NCBI GenBank assembly: GCA_963774345.1
Contig: CAVZFB010000027.1
Coordinates: forward strand, 296,965-360,964
DNA: 64,000 nt
Direction of reading: 5' to 3'
From: AP-15 sp963774345
Lineage (GTDB): Bacteria; Pseudomonadota; Alphaproteobacteria; ATCC43930; CGMCC-115725
Position numbers and translations under genes: made by a program. The notes under the pieces are model-generated. The model was given only the letters and a program-made list of their open reading frames with translations. It was not told the origin of the DNA and ran no database searches. Position 1 is the first letter of the stretch. Each line of letters begins with the position of its first letter. Shown one piece after another: positions 35,295 to 44,932 of the stretch.

Positions 35295-37226
35295 ATGGCA
35301 CCTCCAAGCAGGCCACAAGGCACTCGGCACAGTGGGGAGGTTTTTCGCGATTTTCAGACGGCGTATGCCCATGACCAGGCGGGACGGCGTGGCCGGGCCG
35401 AGGCGCTTTATCGAAAGGTGCTGCAAAAAGCGCCCGATCATGCCGACGCGCTGCATCTGCTCGGGCTGATCGCGCACGAACGCGGGTGGCATCAGCGTGC
35501 GATCCAGCTGATCCGGCGTGCGCTCGCGATCGTCCCGGATTTTCCGGTTGCCCACGCCAACCTCGGCAGCGCCTTGAAGGCAACTGGCAAGCGGACGGAA
35601 GCAGTCGAGGCCTATCAGCAAGCGATCGCGCTCAAACCCGACTATGCCGTCGCACATTGCAACCTGGCGGCCGTCCAGATCGAGCAGGGGGCATTCGCCG
35701 CCGGATTGGCGAGTGCCGACCGCGCGGTCACGCTGGCGCCGGATCTTGTCGCGGCGCACGTCAACCGCGCCAACGCCTTGATCGGACTGCGCCGTTTCGG
35801 GGAGGCCGAAGCGTCTCTGCGCAGGGCGCTCGAATTGATGCCGGGTAGAGCGGCGACCCACAGCGAGCTCGGCGCGGTTCTGGGCGAGCTCGGGCGCTTT
35901 GATGAGGCGATAGCCAGCCATCAGCGAGCCATCGAATTGCAGCCGAGCAACTCGCTGTTGCATCATGATTTGGGGAGAACTCAGTTCCAGGCGCAGGAAT
36001 TGGAGGCGAGCGAAGCGAGCTTTCGCCGGGCTTTGTCGCTCGATCGCGACCTTGCCCCTGCCTGGCATTGGCTCGGTAACACGCAGCTAGTCAGCGGCGG
36101 CATCGAGGACGGGCTTGCCTGCTTTCGGCGCGCGGTCGCGATCGACCCCGATCTCGCCGACGCGCATGAGGCGTTGGCCTATAGCGGACAGCGTGCCGGC
36201 GAGGCCCACCTTCAGCACCTTAGCGCTTTCGCCGCCGAATCTGACCGTCCGATGGCGCCACGCATCGCGGCCGGGTTTGCCGTGGGCGGGTTTCTGGACA
36301 ATGCCGGACGGCAGGACGAAGCCTTCTCTCACTTCGAGGCGGCGAACGCCCTGCAACGGCAGCTGCTAGCGGAAGCCGGCGAGCGTTTCGATCCGGACGC
36401 TCTGGCCTGCGAAATCAGCGGCGTGATCCGACGCTGCACTCCCGCATTGTTCTCGGCTGCCGCGGGCTGGGGCAACGGATCTGGGCTGCCAGTCTTCATC
36501 GTCGGCATGCCGCGCTCGGGGACGAGCCTGGTCGAGCAAATTGCCGCCACCCATTCACAAATCTTTGGCGGCGGAGAGCGCAAGGACATCTTCCGCATCG
36601 CCGAGGCAGTGTTCGGACAAAACCGCGACCGGCCCATCGAAGAATGGGACATGGAGGTCGCGCGGCAGCTCGCTGACCGACACATCGCTCATTTGCAACG
36701 GCTGGCTGGCCGGGCGTTACGGGTGACCGACAAGATGCCCGATAATATTCTCCATCTCGGGATCATCGCGGTACTGTTCCCGGCGGCCCGTATTATTTTC
36801 TGCCGACGCGATATGCGCGACAACTGCCTGTCCTGCTTTTTCCAGAGGTTCGGCGAGGGAACCGCTTTCGCTTACGATCTGGCTGATTGCGCGCGGCGAT
36901 GTCTCCAAATCGAGCGGCTGGCCGAGCACTGGCGACGGGTATTGCCGCTGTCGATGCTGACGGTCGATTACGAGGCGCTGGTCGCCGAACCTGAGGGCGA
37001 GAGCCGGCGCCTGATCGAATTCCTCGGCCTCGACTGGGAGCCCGGCTGCCTCGAGTTCCATCGCACCCGCCGGCCGGTTTTCTCGGCCAGTCTCTGGCAA
37101 GTGCGGCAGCCGGTCTTTAACCACTCGGTCGGGCGCTGGCGCCATTACGTCCGGCATCTGCAACCGCTCTTTGACGTCTTGGCCCCGGGCGGGAGTGCCA
37201 CCGGGCGCGCAGTGCCGCAAAGCTGA
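35295..37226 (+). CDS. TPR-sulfotransferase
   Basis: This 643-residue protein has about eight TPR units in the first 330 residues, e.g. GRAEALYRKVLQKAPDHADA, EAVEAYQQAIALKPDYAVAH and EAIASHQRAIELQPSNSLLH. A sulfotransferase domain follows from about residue 396: VFIVGMPRSGTSLVEQIAAT with the PAPS 5'-phosphosulfate loop, GERKDI, and later MRDNCLSCFFQRFGEG for 3'-phosphate binding. Such proteins are thought to sulfate proteins or glycans docked on the TPR part; the substrate is unknown. It lies directly downstream of two PEP-CTERM genes and 12 bases before a TPR glycosyltransferase. It looks intact. Confidence 0.9.
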   Translation: MAPPSRPQGTRHSGEVFRDFQTAYAHDQAGRRGRAEALYRKVLQKAPDHADALHLLGLIAHERGWHQRAIQLIRRALAIVPDFPVAHANLGSALKATGKRTEAVEAYQQAIALKPDYAVAHCNLAAVQIEQGAFAAGLASADRAVTLAPDLVAAHVNRANALIGLRRFGEAEASLRRALELMPGRAATHSELGAVLGELGRFDEAIASHQRAIELQPSNSLLHHDLGRTQFQAQELEASEASFRRALSLDRDLAPAWHWLGNTQLVSGGIEDGLACFRRAVAIDPDLADAHEALAYSGQRAGEAHLQHLSAFAAESDRPMAPRIAAGFAVGGFLDNAGRQDEAFSHFEAANALQRQLLAEAGERFDPDALACEISGVIRRCTPALFSAAAGWGNGSGLPVFIVGMPRSGTSLVEQIAATHSQIFGGGERKDIFRIAEAVFGQNRDRPIEEWDMEVARQLADRHIAHLQRLAGRALRVTDKMPDNILHLGIIAVLFPAARIIFCRRDMRDNCLSCFFQRFGEGTAFAYDLADCARRCLQIERLAEHWRRVLPLSMLTVDYEALVAEPEGESRRLIEFLGLDWEPGCLEFHRTRRPVFSASLWQVRQPVFNHSVGRWRHYVRHLQPLFDVLAPGGSATGRAVPQS

Positions 37227-37238
37227 AGCGGGTTTGCC

Positions 37239-39614
37239 ATGTCAATAAGGACATCCGGCAGCAAGCGCATGGGCCAAGCAGCGATCGACACACCGGAAGA
37301 TCTGCCGTCGCGAACCGTCGAAAGCCGCCGGCAGGCCGCCGGCCTGTCGCGGACACTTCGCGCCGCACTCGCGCACCATCAGGCCGGGCGGCTCGACCGG
37401 GCGGAGGCGCTGTACCGCAAAGTGCTCGCCGCGGACCCGGACCATACCGACGCGATGCATCTACTCGGGGTGCTCGCTTATCAATGCGGGAAGCTGACGC
37501 CAGCCCTGCGGCTGATCGAGCGGGCGCTGCCGGCATTGGCCGAGCTGCCGGATGCGCATCTGAACTATGGCAACGCGTTGCGCGACGCCGGCCGGTCCGC
37601 CGAAGCGATCGCCAGCTACCGCCGAGCAATTGCGCTGAAACCCGACCATGGCATGGCCCACAATAACTTGGCACGGGTGCTGATCGACGGGGGCGAACTC
37701 GCAGCCGGGCTCGAAAGCGCCCGACGCGCGGTCGCGCTGATCCCGGACTTTTGCGGCGCGCACGCCAATTGCGCCGGCGCGCTCCTAGGCCTCGAACGCT
37801 TTGCCGAGGCGGAAGCGGCGCTGCGCCGCGCCCTGACCATTCAGCCGCAGCTGGCGGGCCTGCATCTTGATCTCGGCTGCGCGCTGCAGGCGCAAAAGCG
37901 ACTCGATGAAGCGGCTGCCGCCTACCAACGAGCGGTGGACCTTCAGCCCGATTTCGCCGAAGCCCACAATAATATCGCTAACGTGCTGAAGGATTTGGGC
38001 AGGCCGGATGATGCGGTCGCTTGTTATGAGGTCGCGCTGAAGCTGGCGCCCGACAATGCGGTCATCCACACCAATCTCGGCAACGCGCTGCGCGACCAGC
38101 GCCGGCTCGATGACGCGGTGTCGAGCTATCGGCGGGCGCTCGCTCTGAAGCCGGATTATGCCGCTGCGCATTACAATCTCGGCGGTGTCTTCGCCGATCG
38201 GGGAGAGTTGGAAGAGGCCGTTGCCATGCTCGGTCGCGCCGCATTGCAGCTCGAATACGCGGCCGTCGAGTGGTTGTACGCGCGCAAGCGGATGTGCGAC
38301 TGGGCCGGCTATCGCGAAGACGAGGCAAAGGCTCGAAAAGCAGTCGGAAAGCAAGCTTTCGCGCTCCTGGCGCTGCAGTCCACCCCCGCCGAACAGCTCG
38401 ACTGCGCGCGGCGGACGGCTACGGCACTGGCGGTGCCCATATCGCTCATGATGCCGCACATGGCGGGGAGATCCGAGCGGCGGGTTCGCATCGGCTACGT
38501 GTCGGCGAATTTCAGACCGCATGCGGGCGCATCTCTAATCGCCGGTCTGATCGAGCAGCACGATCGCCAGGATTTTGAAATTTTCGGCTATTCCGCGAGC
38601 CCGGATGACGGCGGTGCTATCCGCGAGCGGCTCGCCTCCGCATTCGACCGTTTTGTCGATATCTCAACAACCACGGACCAGGACGCGGCGCGGCTCGTCC
38701 ACGCCAACGGGATCGACATCCTGGTCGATCTCAATGGCTACACGCAACGCGCGCGCACGGCGGTCTTTGCCTATCGTCCCGCGCCGATCCAGGTCAACTA
38801 TCTCGGCTTCCCGGCGACGACCGGCGCCGACTTCGTCGACTACATCATCGTCGATCCGTTTGTCGTGCCGATGGATCAGCAGCCATTCTTCACGGAGCAG
38901 CTGGTACAGCTGCCCGACTGCTACCAATGCAATGACGACAAGAGAGCTATTTCCGATCACATCCCGTCGCGGGCGGAATGCGGCCTGCCCGACGACGGTT
39001 TCGTCTTCTGCTGCTTCAACAACGCCTACAAGATCACCCCCGATCTTTTCGACATCTGGATGCGACTCCTCGGAGCGGTTCCGGGCAGCGTGCTCTGGCT
39101 GCTCGACGACAACCTTTGGCAAAAGCGGAATCTGGCGCGCGAGGCGGCGGCCCGCGGAATTGCGCCCGAACGGATTGTGTTCGCCCCGAAATTGCCGGCA
39201 CCCGATCACCTCGCCCGCCACCGCCTCGCCGACCTGTTTCTCGACACGCTTCCTTACAATGCGCACACGACCGCCAGCGACGCGTTGTGGGCCGGATTGC
39301 CGCTCGTTACTTGCAGCGGCGACACCTTTGCCAGCCGGGTGGCGGGAAGCCTGTTGCGGGCGATAGGTCTTCCGGAACTCGTCACCCGCTCGCTCACAGA
39401 ATACGAGGCGATGGCGCTGCGCCTGGCTTGCGACGGCGATCGACTGGCGGCGCTGCGCGCGAGGCTGGCGCGCAATAAATGGACCCATCCGCTGTTCGAC
39501 ACCGGACGCTTTGCTCGCAATATTGAGGCTGCCTACTGGCAGATGTGGGAAGCCTGGAGATCAGGCCGGCCGCCAGCGGCGTTTTCGGTTTCGCCGGCGA
39601 CAGACATGTTTTGA
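37239..39614 (+). CDS. TPR O-GlcNAc transferase-like protein (GT41)
   Basis: This 791-residue protein resembles SPINDLY/OGT enzymes, which transfer sugars to Ser/Thr. TPR units fill residues about 30-370 (e.g. DRAEALYRKVLAADPDHTDA, EAIASYRRAIALKPDHGMAH). The catalytic part begins near 408 with RRVRIGYVSANFRPHAG and holds IDILVDLNGYTQRARTAVFA, PIQVNYLGFPATTGADFVDY and PYNAHTTASDALWAGLPLVT, the sugar-nucleotide site. Residues after the catalytic histidine are AG instead of the common PV, a small deviation. It starts 12 bases after the sulfotransferase and its TPR start resembles that protein's, so they probably act on related targets, possibly the PEP-CTERM proteins. Confidence 0.9.
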   Translation: MSIRTSGSKRMGQAAIDTPEDLPSRTVESRRQAAGLSRTLRAALAHHQAGRLDRAEALYRKVLAADPDHTDAMHLLGVLAYQCGKLTPALRLIERALPALAELPDAHLNYGNALRDAGRSAEAIASYRRAIALKPDHGMAHNNLARVLIDGGELAAGLESARRAVALIPDFCGAHANCAGALLGLERFAEAEAALRRALTIQPQLAGLHLDLGCALQAQKRLDEAAAAYQRAVDLQPDFAEAHNNIANVLKDLGRPDDAVACYEVALKLAPDNAVIHTNLGNALRDQRRLDDAVSSYRRALALKPDYAAAHYNLGGVFADRGELEEAVAMLGRAALQLEYAAVEWLYARKRMCDWAGYREDEAKARKAVGKQAFALLALQSTPAEQLDCARRTATALAVPISLMMPHMAGRSERRVRIGYVSANFRPHAGASLIAGLIEQHDRQDFEIFGYSASPDDGGAIRERLASAFDRFVDISTTTDQDAARLVHANGIDILVDLNGYTQRARTAVFAYRPAPIQVNYLGFPATTGADFVDYIIVDPFVVPMDQQPFFTEQLVQLPDCYQCNDDKRAISDHIPSRAECGLPDDGFVFCCFNNAYKITPDLFDIWMRLLGAVPGSVLWLLDDNLWQKRNLAREAAARGIAPERIVFAPKLPAPDHLARHRLADLFLDTLPYNAHTTASDALWAGLPLVTCSGDTFASRVAGSLLRAIGLPELVTRSLTEYEAMALRLACDGDRLAALRARLARNKWTHPLFDTGRFARNIEAAYWQMWEAWRSGRPPAAFSVSPATDMF

Positions 39615-40035
39615 GCCAAAACCGCCGTAGACGGTCAGCCCGAAGCCATCGCTGATTGGTGCGGTCGTTTGCCGAACAGCATTTTGTCGGCAAGGGGCTG
39701 GCGAGTACGCCGTACAGACCGATCCGGGGTGAGCGCCCTACCGCGCCACTGCGACGCCGGGGCGCGACCACCATGCGTCGAGACTCCAGGCACGGGCGCC
39801 GAATGCCGCGACGTAAAGAAAACCGCCCGTCATCGCCATGTTTTTCGGGGAAATTGGGCTCCTGATTACGGCGCGAGGGGAACCCCTCGCACCGGCGGGC
39901 AGTTCGGAGTGGCAAAGACGAATTCCGACAAGGCGACCGATGAGACGTCAGAAACCGTATCAATTGGATTGAAAAGCGGCTTGTGAGACGGTATCAGGAC
40001 AAGGTCTAGTAGCTAACGAGACACCCTGCCCCCCG
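39615..40035. other. Intergenic stretch with perfect hairpin
   Basis: No supported gene. A perfect palindrome GCGAGGGG-AA-CCCCTCGC lies at 39873-39890. It has no T tract and is not a standard terminator. The rest is unassigned. Confidence 0.5.
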
Positions 40036-40353
40036 ATGTCGATTTACGGCTATGCCCGGGTCTCGACCCTCGATCAGGACTTTTCGATCCAGCACGCCGA
40101 ACTCAAGGCGGCGGGCTGCGATGTGATCCGCGAGCGGCACGGCTCGCGACGGCCGCACCGAACTCGAGGCATTGCTCGAGTTCCTGCGCGCCGGTGACAC
40201 GCTTGTTGTCCACCCGCATTGATCGTCTGGCCCGATCGCTAAAGGATCTGCTGGATATTGTGCATGAACTGAAGGCCAGTGTGAACTGCACCCCGTTTCG
40301 ACCGGACACGGGCGCTAGCCGGAGGGCCTAGGGATAATCCTAGGCATACGCCT

Positions 40354-40743
40354 ATGTCCGACACGTTCTCGAAAGTCGAAGTGATCACCGGCGTCGCTCG
40401 GCGGCGGCGTTTCTCGACCGATCTGAAGCTGGCCGTGGTTGCCGAGACGATGCAGCCCGGCATGTCGATCAGCTATGTTGCTCGCCGTCACGGGCTCTCG
40501 CCCAGCCTGGTATTCCGCTGGAGGCAGCTGATGAGCGAAGGCGGCAAGGAGGCGGTCCGCGCCGATGATGACGTCGTGGCGGCTTCCGAGGTCCGCCGTC
40601 TCGAAGAGCGGGTGCGCGAGCTGGAGCGGCTGCTCGGCCGCAAGACGATGGAGGTCGAGATCCTCAAGGAGGCGCTCGACCTGGCGCGGGCAAAAAAACC
40701 GATCTTGCTGTCGCACTCGCCGCTTCCGGGAGATACCCGGTGA
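40354..40743 (+). CDS. IS3 transposase OrfA
   Basis: The 129-residue DNA-binding half has a helix-turn-helix (RRRFSTDLKLAVVAETMQPG, then SYVARRHGLSPSLVFRWRQL) and a leucine-zipper-like coiled coil (VRRLEERVRELERLLGRKTM, EVEILKEALDLARAKK). It overlaps orfB by 4 bases, as in IS2-like members. Apparently intact. Confidence 0.9.
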   Translation: MSDTFSKVEVITGVARRRRFSTDLKLAVVAETMQPGMSISYVARRHGLSPSLVFRWRQLMSEGGKEAVRADDDVVAASEVRRLEERVRELERLLGRKTMEVEILKEALDLARAKKPILLSHSPLPGDTR

Positions 40744-41580
40744 AGACGATCAGCGCAGACGCTGGGCGTCGCGCGCTCGAATGTCGATCGAACGCCGGGA
40801 CGGCAATAGACCGCGGCGTGGACCGCAAGAACGTCCTGGCGATGTTGAGCTCGCTGGCGAAATCCGCCGCTCTCGTCGACGAGCGACCGACCTACGGGTA
40901 CCGGCGGATCGCCGCGCTACTAAAGCGCGAGCGGCGATCCGACGGTTTGGCCCCGGTCAACGCCAAGCGCGTCTACCGGCTGATGAAGAAGCATGGCCTC
41001 TTGCTCGAACGCCATACCGGACGCCGGCGACCGCGCGAGCATGACGGCCAGGTGGCGACGATCCGCTCGAATTGCCGCTGGTGCTCGGATGCGCTGGAGT
41101 TCACCTGCTGGAACGGCGAGGTCGTGCGCGTCGCCTTCGCCCTCGATTGCCACGACCGCGAAGTGATCAGCTGGGTGGCGACAACCGCCGGCATCTCCGG
41201 CGAGATGATCCGCGACATGATGGTTCGCTGCGTCGAGCAACGCTTCGGCACGATCCGCGCGCCGCACCCGGTGCAGTGGCTTATCCGATAACGGCTCGAT
41301 CTTCGCCGCCCACAGGACCATCGAGATCGCCCTGGCGCTCAACCTCGTGCCGTGCTTCACCCCGGTCGAAAGCCCGGAAAGCAACGGCATGGCCGAGGCC
41401 TTCGTGAAGACCTTCAAGCGCGACTACGTCCGGGTCAGCCCGATCCCGGACGCCGCTGCCGCCCTTGCTCTCGTCGATCGCTGGATGGAGGACTACAACA
41501 CCGTTCACCCGCATTCCCGATTGGGCTATCGCTCACCCCGCGAATACATCCTTTCCCAACCCGTCGCGTGTCCGGTTTAA
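40740..41580 (+). pseudogene. IS3 transposase OrfB, frameshifted in the DDE domain
   Basis: OrfB is the catalytic half. The first frame has PTYGYRRIAALLKRERRSDG and EFTCWNGEVVRVAFALDCHD, with the first aspartate. It then stops at 41290 after HPVQWLIR. One frame over it continues LSDNGSIFAAHRTIEIALAL, with the second aspartate, and SPESNGMAEAFVKTFKRDYV, with the glutamate, to VHPHSRLGYRSPREY. One extra base near 41280 breaks the enzyme between the first and second catalytic residues, so this copy cannot move by itself. Confidence 0.88.
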
Positions 41581-41863
41581 CGGGGTCAACTCCACAGTGG
41601 TGTCGCGCTGAAGGCGACCGAGCAGCCGGTCGACACCGGCACCGCCGCCGGCAAAGCGTTTCTCGATATGCTTGGCGTGTTCGCCGAATTCGAGACCAAT
41701 CTGCGGCGCGAGCGGCAATTGGAGGGGATCAGTGCCGCCAAGGCACGTGGCGTTTACCACGGCCGCAAGCCGGCGATCGCGCGCCGGCTCGGTATCGGGA
41801 GGGCCAGTGTCTATCGCCTGCTTGGCAAGCCGGCGACTGCCGCCAGGGCAAGCGGGGGTGGCG

Positions 41864-42367
41864 ATGCCGATCAGGCCTGAAATGCGGGGGTTTTATCCGA
41901 GCGATTGGCCGCAGATCAGTCAACGGGTGCGGTTCGAGCGTGCCGCCGGCATTTGCCAAGGATGTGGCCGGCCGCATGGCATGACGGTTCGCTGTTTGCC
42001 CGACGGGCGTTGGTTCGACGCCACACTTCGCACCTGGCGCAATGGCCGCGGTCGACCGGCGCGCTGGCCTGATCTGGTCGAAACGGCACAAATCCGCCAC
42101 ACCCGCGTCGTGCTGGCAGCGGCGCACCTCGATCACAATCCGGGCAATAACCGGCACTATAACCTCAGGAGCCTATGCCAGCGTTGCCACATGATCCACG
42201 ACCGCCCGCACCATCTGGCACAACGGCGGATCACCTATTTGCTGCGCCGCGCGCTTGGCGATCTGTTCCTCGGGCCGTACTCGGCGTGGTTGGTGCAGAA
42301 GCCGGCGCGCTTTCTGGGACGGCCAACCCGCCTGCCGGGCGCCATCCGCTCTTCCGGGATCGCGTGA
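41864..42367 (+). CDS. HNH-like protein downstream of resolvase
   Basis: This 167-residue protein has a cysteine pair (CQGCGRPHG near residue 31) and a C-terminal HNH-like core AAAHLDHNPGNNRHYNLRSL followed by CQRCHMIHDRPHH, with the histidine-asparagine-histidine pattern and zinc cysteines. HNH proteins are often nucleases. It starts within the last codons of the resolvase gene (ATG 41864 against stop 41880), implying coupling before the resolvase was broken. The end RITYLLRRALGDLFLGPYS is unassigned. The gene itself is intact. Confidence 0.68.
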   Translation: MPIRPEMRGFYPSDWPQISQRVRFERAAGICQGCGRPHGMTVRCLPDGRWFDATLRTWRNGRGRPARWPDLVETAQIRHTRVVLAAAHLDHNPGNNRHYNLRSLCQRCHMIHDRPHHLAQRRITYLLRRALGDLFLGPYSAWLVQKPARFLGRPTRLPGAIRSSGIA

Positions 42368-42502
42368 CTCGATGATCGCGGCCGCTCGGGCGATCAGCAT
42401 GGTCGCGGCGGCGGCCAGGGCCGGTCGCGCTGGGGCTCAAGCGCACGTGTCGTGGAACGGATGTTATGGTTCACGCGCAGTAGCGCGGTTGAAGGGCGCC
42501 GG

Positions 42503-43098
42503 ATGGTGAGCCAGATGATGCCCCCTGTCGTAAGGGCGATGGACAACGTAGTAGATAGCAATCTTCTGCAAACCGGCGCACTTAGAAAGTATTTAAACGC
42601 CTCGACGGAGAACCGTGTTGTTGTCGCTCCTTTCGTGGCAATGGAGGCATATAAGGGAGATACACTCAAATCAATTTATAGCTCTATGCGCATCCTCTGC
42701 GGATACCCCCGACAGGTGGTAATATTGAAAGGCGCATCCGTTGTTTGCGGGCTACAGGGCACCGCCGAGGATTCCCCGATTATTGTCGGCACCTGCGTTC
42801 CTCAGAACGTGGAGATACGACAATTCAGAAGCAACTGTTGGCCCATGGACGCGCGGCGACGGAGCAAATGGAGCGGATGCTCGTCGGCGCAACCGATATT
42901 CAGACCGCCATCGAAGGCTTTGCCAAAGAGTACACGGGCTCGGAGCTGAAAATCCTTAGGAAAGGAGAGGATGTCACTGGCCCTATGATGGACAAGCTCG
43001 TTAAAACAGTTATGCAGTTGTCCGCCGTGCTGTTTGCGACACACCCTCATGTCACGGGGCCGGTTATGGACCTATGTGCGCGACGACCGGCCGTTTGA
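42503..43098 (+). pseudogene. PIN-like hypothetical protein, frameshifted
   Basis: The frame from ATG 42503 begins MVSQMMPPVVRAMDNVVDSN, then NRVVVAPFVAMEAYKGDTLK. The VDSN and ME residues fit the acidic positions of a PIN-like fold, but this is a weak match. After VEIRQF near 42825 the frame shifts. The neighbouring frame continues QKQLLAHGRAATEQMERML and LKILRKGEDVTGPMMDKLVK. Another shift may follow at the end. The composition is more AT-rich than the neighbours. The function is unknown. Confidence 0.48.
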
Positions 43099-43299
43099 CT
43101 TTGCAACTGAGCGAGAACTGGCTTAAAGGACTCTAACTTGCTTTCTGTAGAGCGTAGGGGAGCTTGTCGGGCAAATGTCCCCGATCCCCCGATTAACGGG
43201 AATTGAATCAATACCGCTGCGGGGAATTCCGTACACTTCAGGAGTACCACGACATTGACCCCGGCGGGGCCGCGTGCTGGGTTTTCATTCGGTGATATG

Positions 43300-43964
43300 T
43301 CAGTTGTTCTCTTGCGTCCAGATGAACTCACCGACGTAAGGATGCAGGTCCTTGCGCACCGCCGTGCGGTCATCGATCATCGGATAGATCAGATGCTGAA
43401 AGGCGAATTTTGGTCCCTGCCGGTCGCGGGCGTAGAGTGCGGCGGCCGCCGCGAAACCGCCGCCTCCGCTTTCGCCCTTGATGCCGATGCGGGCTGGATC
43501 CAGCCCGAGTTGGTCTGCATTCGCGTGCAGCCAAGCGAACACCGAGTAGATGTCCTCCAGCGGCGCCGGATGCGGCGCTTCCGCGCGAGGCGTTAATCCA
43601 CGGAATAGATCGCGCATTTCAGCTCTGACGCGAAGAGCCTGTTCTCCACATCCTTCATTTCCGGCGCGCCCATCACGAAGCCCCCGCCATGGATGTGTAA
43701 GATGACGGGCAGCGGGCCGTCGGAGGCGACCGGGCGATAGGTCAGAACGCGGATCGGCTTTGCGCCAAACGCACTCTCGACATGGATCTCGCCGGCGGCG
43801 ATATCGGGCAGGTTCGGTTTCGGAACGGCGGCTATCAGCTCGAGTGCATCGGCGCGGCGCCGCGTCAAAGATTCGGCGGTCAGCGGCGACAGCGGCCATT
43901 GCGCGAGCGCATCGCGCAATTCGGGGTCGACAAGGTCGATCGTGTTCATAGATGGCAGCCGCAT
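43300..43964 (-). pseudogene. Alpha/beta hydrolase (esterase), broken
   Basis: The gene begins at 43964 with NTIDLVDPELRDALAQWPLS, then LPVILHIHGGGFVMGAPEMK with the oxyanion-hole HGGG. After CAIYSVD the codon TAC has become TAA (about 43596) and a base is missing a few codons later. The other frame continues APHPAPLEDIYSVFAWLHAN and KGESGGGGFAAAAALYARDR with the nucleophile serine, up to LIYPMIDDRTA, and ends at 43300 well before the catalytic acid and histidine. It is a hormone-sensitive-lipase-type esterase relic with three lesions. Confidence 0.84.
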
Positions 43965-44179
43965 CGTTCGTGGCCCAGTCGTAACCTCCGTGCCAAAGGA
44001 TCACGATAGAGCCTTCGAGGCAGGCTGTACTTCCGCGCGCTTCAAATTAGAGTAAGGCTACGAACGTTAAGTGCATTCGGCTGCCGGGCCGGGGCGGCGG
44101 CAACGCGGCCAGCGCCGGATGACAAGAGCAAAACGCTCCGCAATGCTAAGCCGCTTCGTCGCTTAGAAGAGACCGCGCC

Positions 44180-44932
44180 ATGTCGATCGTTCAGCCTTTC
44201 CCAGCCGGTGGGTACCGCTTCATCAGTCACCAGTTCCAATATTCTGGCGGGGTTGCTGCCGAGCCCGGCTTCCGCATCGAGCGGGCGCGCTTTATGAGGC
44301 CCGTCCCGCTGACCGAAGGTTTCGATGCGATCGAAGGCTACCTCGGCGGCATCGGCCGCCCGCCGGCCGCGTTGTGCGCCTGCGAGCTGCGCTCACCGGC
44401 GCAATTTACCGACATCGGTTTCGTCGCGTTCAATCGACACTATGTCGAGCGGCTGGCCGCCTGGGGGATCTTCCGCAACGACGTCAACCCTGTTGCCCGC
44501 TCGAATGTCTGCCCGGAAATCGACCCGCCCGCCACCCCATCTTTTCACGCCTTCAGCTACACGGTGCCGGACGCAAACAGCACGGCGCGCAGCTTCGTCG
44601 CCGCCGGAAGCGGCGAAGCGCGCGATGGCGGCCCCAGCTATCAAGAGCGCATCATTCGGCGCGGTGACCAGTCGCCTGAGGCGATGCGCGAGAAAGCACG
44701 TTTCGTGCTCAGGGCGATGGAGCAGCGGATGACGGCACTCGGCTTTGGCTGGGCGGAGGTGACTGCGACCCAGGTCTATACGATCTTCGACATCCATCCG
44801 CTCCTGCCCGACGAGATCGTCCGCCGCGGGGCGAGCCCGGGTGGCTTGACCTGGCATTTCGCGCGCCCGCCGGTGCAGGGTCTCGATTTCGAGGTGGATG
44901 TGCGCGCCGTCGGCCATGAAAGAGTGATCTGA
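44180..44932 (+). CDS. Hypothetical protein, possible RidA-like fold
   Basis: This 250-residue intact protein has no signal peptide. The segments FHAFSYTVPDANSTARSFVA and GSGEARDGGPSYQERIIRRG, with GFGWAEVTATQVYTIFDIHP, resemble the RidA/YjgF fold (trimeric endoribonuclease-like/imine deaminase family), but the usual arginine-glutamate pair is not certain. It lies alone, with about 560 bases to the next gene. The product is likely cytosolic. The function is unknown. Confidence 0.55.
   Translation: MSIVQPFPAGGYRFISHQFQYSGGVAAEPGFRIERARFMRPVPLTEGFDAIEGYLGGIGRPPAALCACELRSPAQFTDIGFVAFNRHYVERLAAWGIFRNDVNPVARSNVCPEIDPPATPSFHAFSYTVPDANSTARSFVAAGSGEARDGGPSYQERIIRRGDQSPEAMREKARFVLRAMEQRMTALGFGWAEVTATQVYTIFDIHPLLPDEIVRRGASPGGLTWHFARPPVQGLDFEVDVRAVGHERVI

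Larger units (their letters stand above)
40282..41594 (+). mobile_element. IS3-family insertion sequence with 5-bp target duplication
   Basis: The element is 1313 bases. The left end starts TGAACTGCACCCCGTTTCG and the inverted right end starts TGGAGTTGACCCCGTT; both continue to ACCGGACACG, so imperfect terminal inverted repeats are present. The target CAGTG occurs at 40277-40281 and again at 41595-41599. It carries orfA and a frameshifted orfB and lies within a resolvase gene. Confidence 0.9.
40036..41880 (+). pseudogene. Serine recombinase gene split by IS3 insertion
   Basis: The gene is a resolvase in two pieces. The first (40036-40281) starts MSIYGYARVSTLDQDFSIQH and shows frameshifts near 40137 and 40211 (the frame GRTELEALLEFLRAGDTLVV, then RIDRLARSLKDLLDIVHELK). 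The second (41595-41880) continues GVALKATEQPVDTGTAAGKA, FAEFETNLRRERQLEGISA and the helix-turn-helix GIGRASVYRLLGKP. Removing the 1313-base IS3 element and one target copy joins the two pieces in frame as LKASGVALKA. It is therefore dead three times over. Confidence 0.88.

Noticed and set aside
39394..39963. Minus-strand frame of 189 codons behind the GT41 gene
   Set aside because: Its first half overlaps the real gene's antisense and the rest has no recognisable domain.
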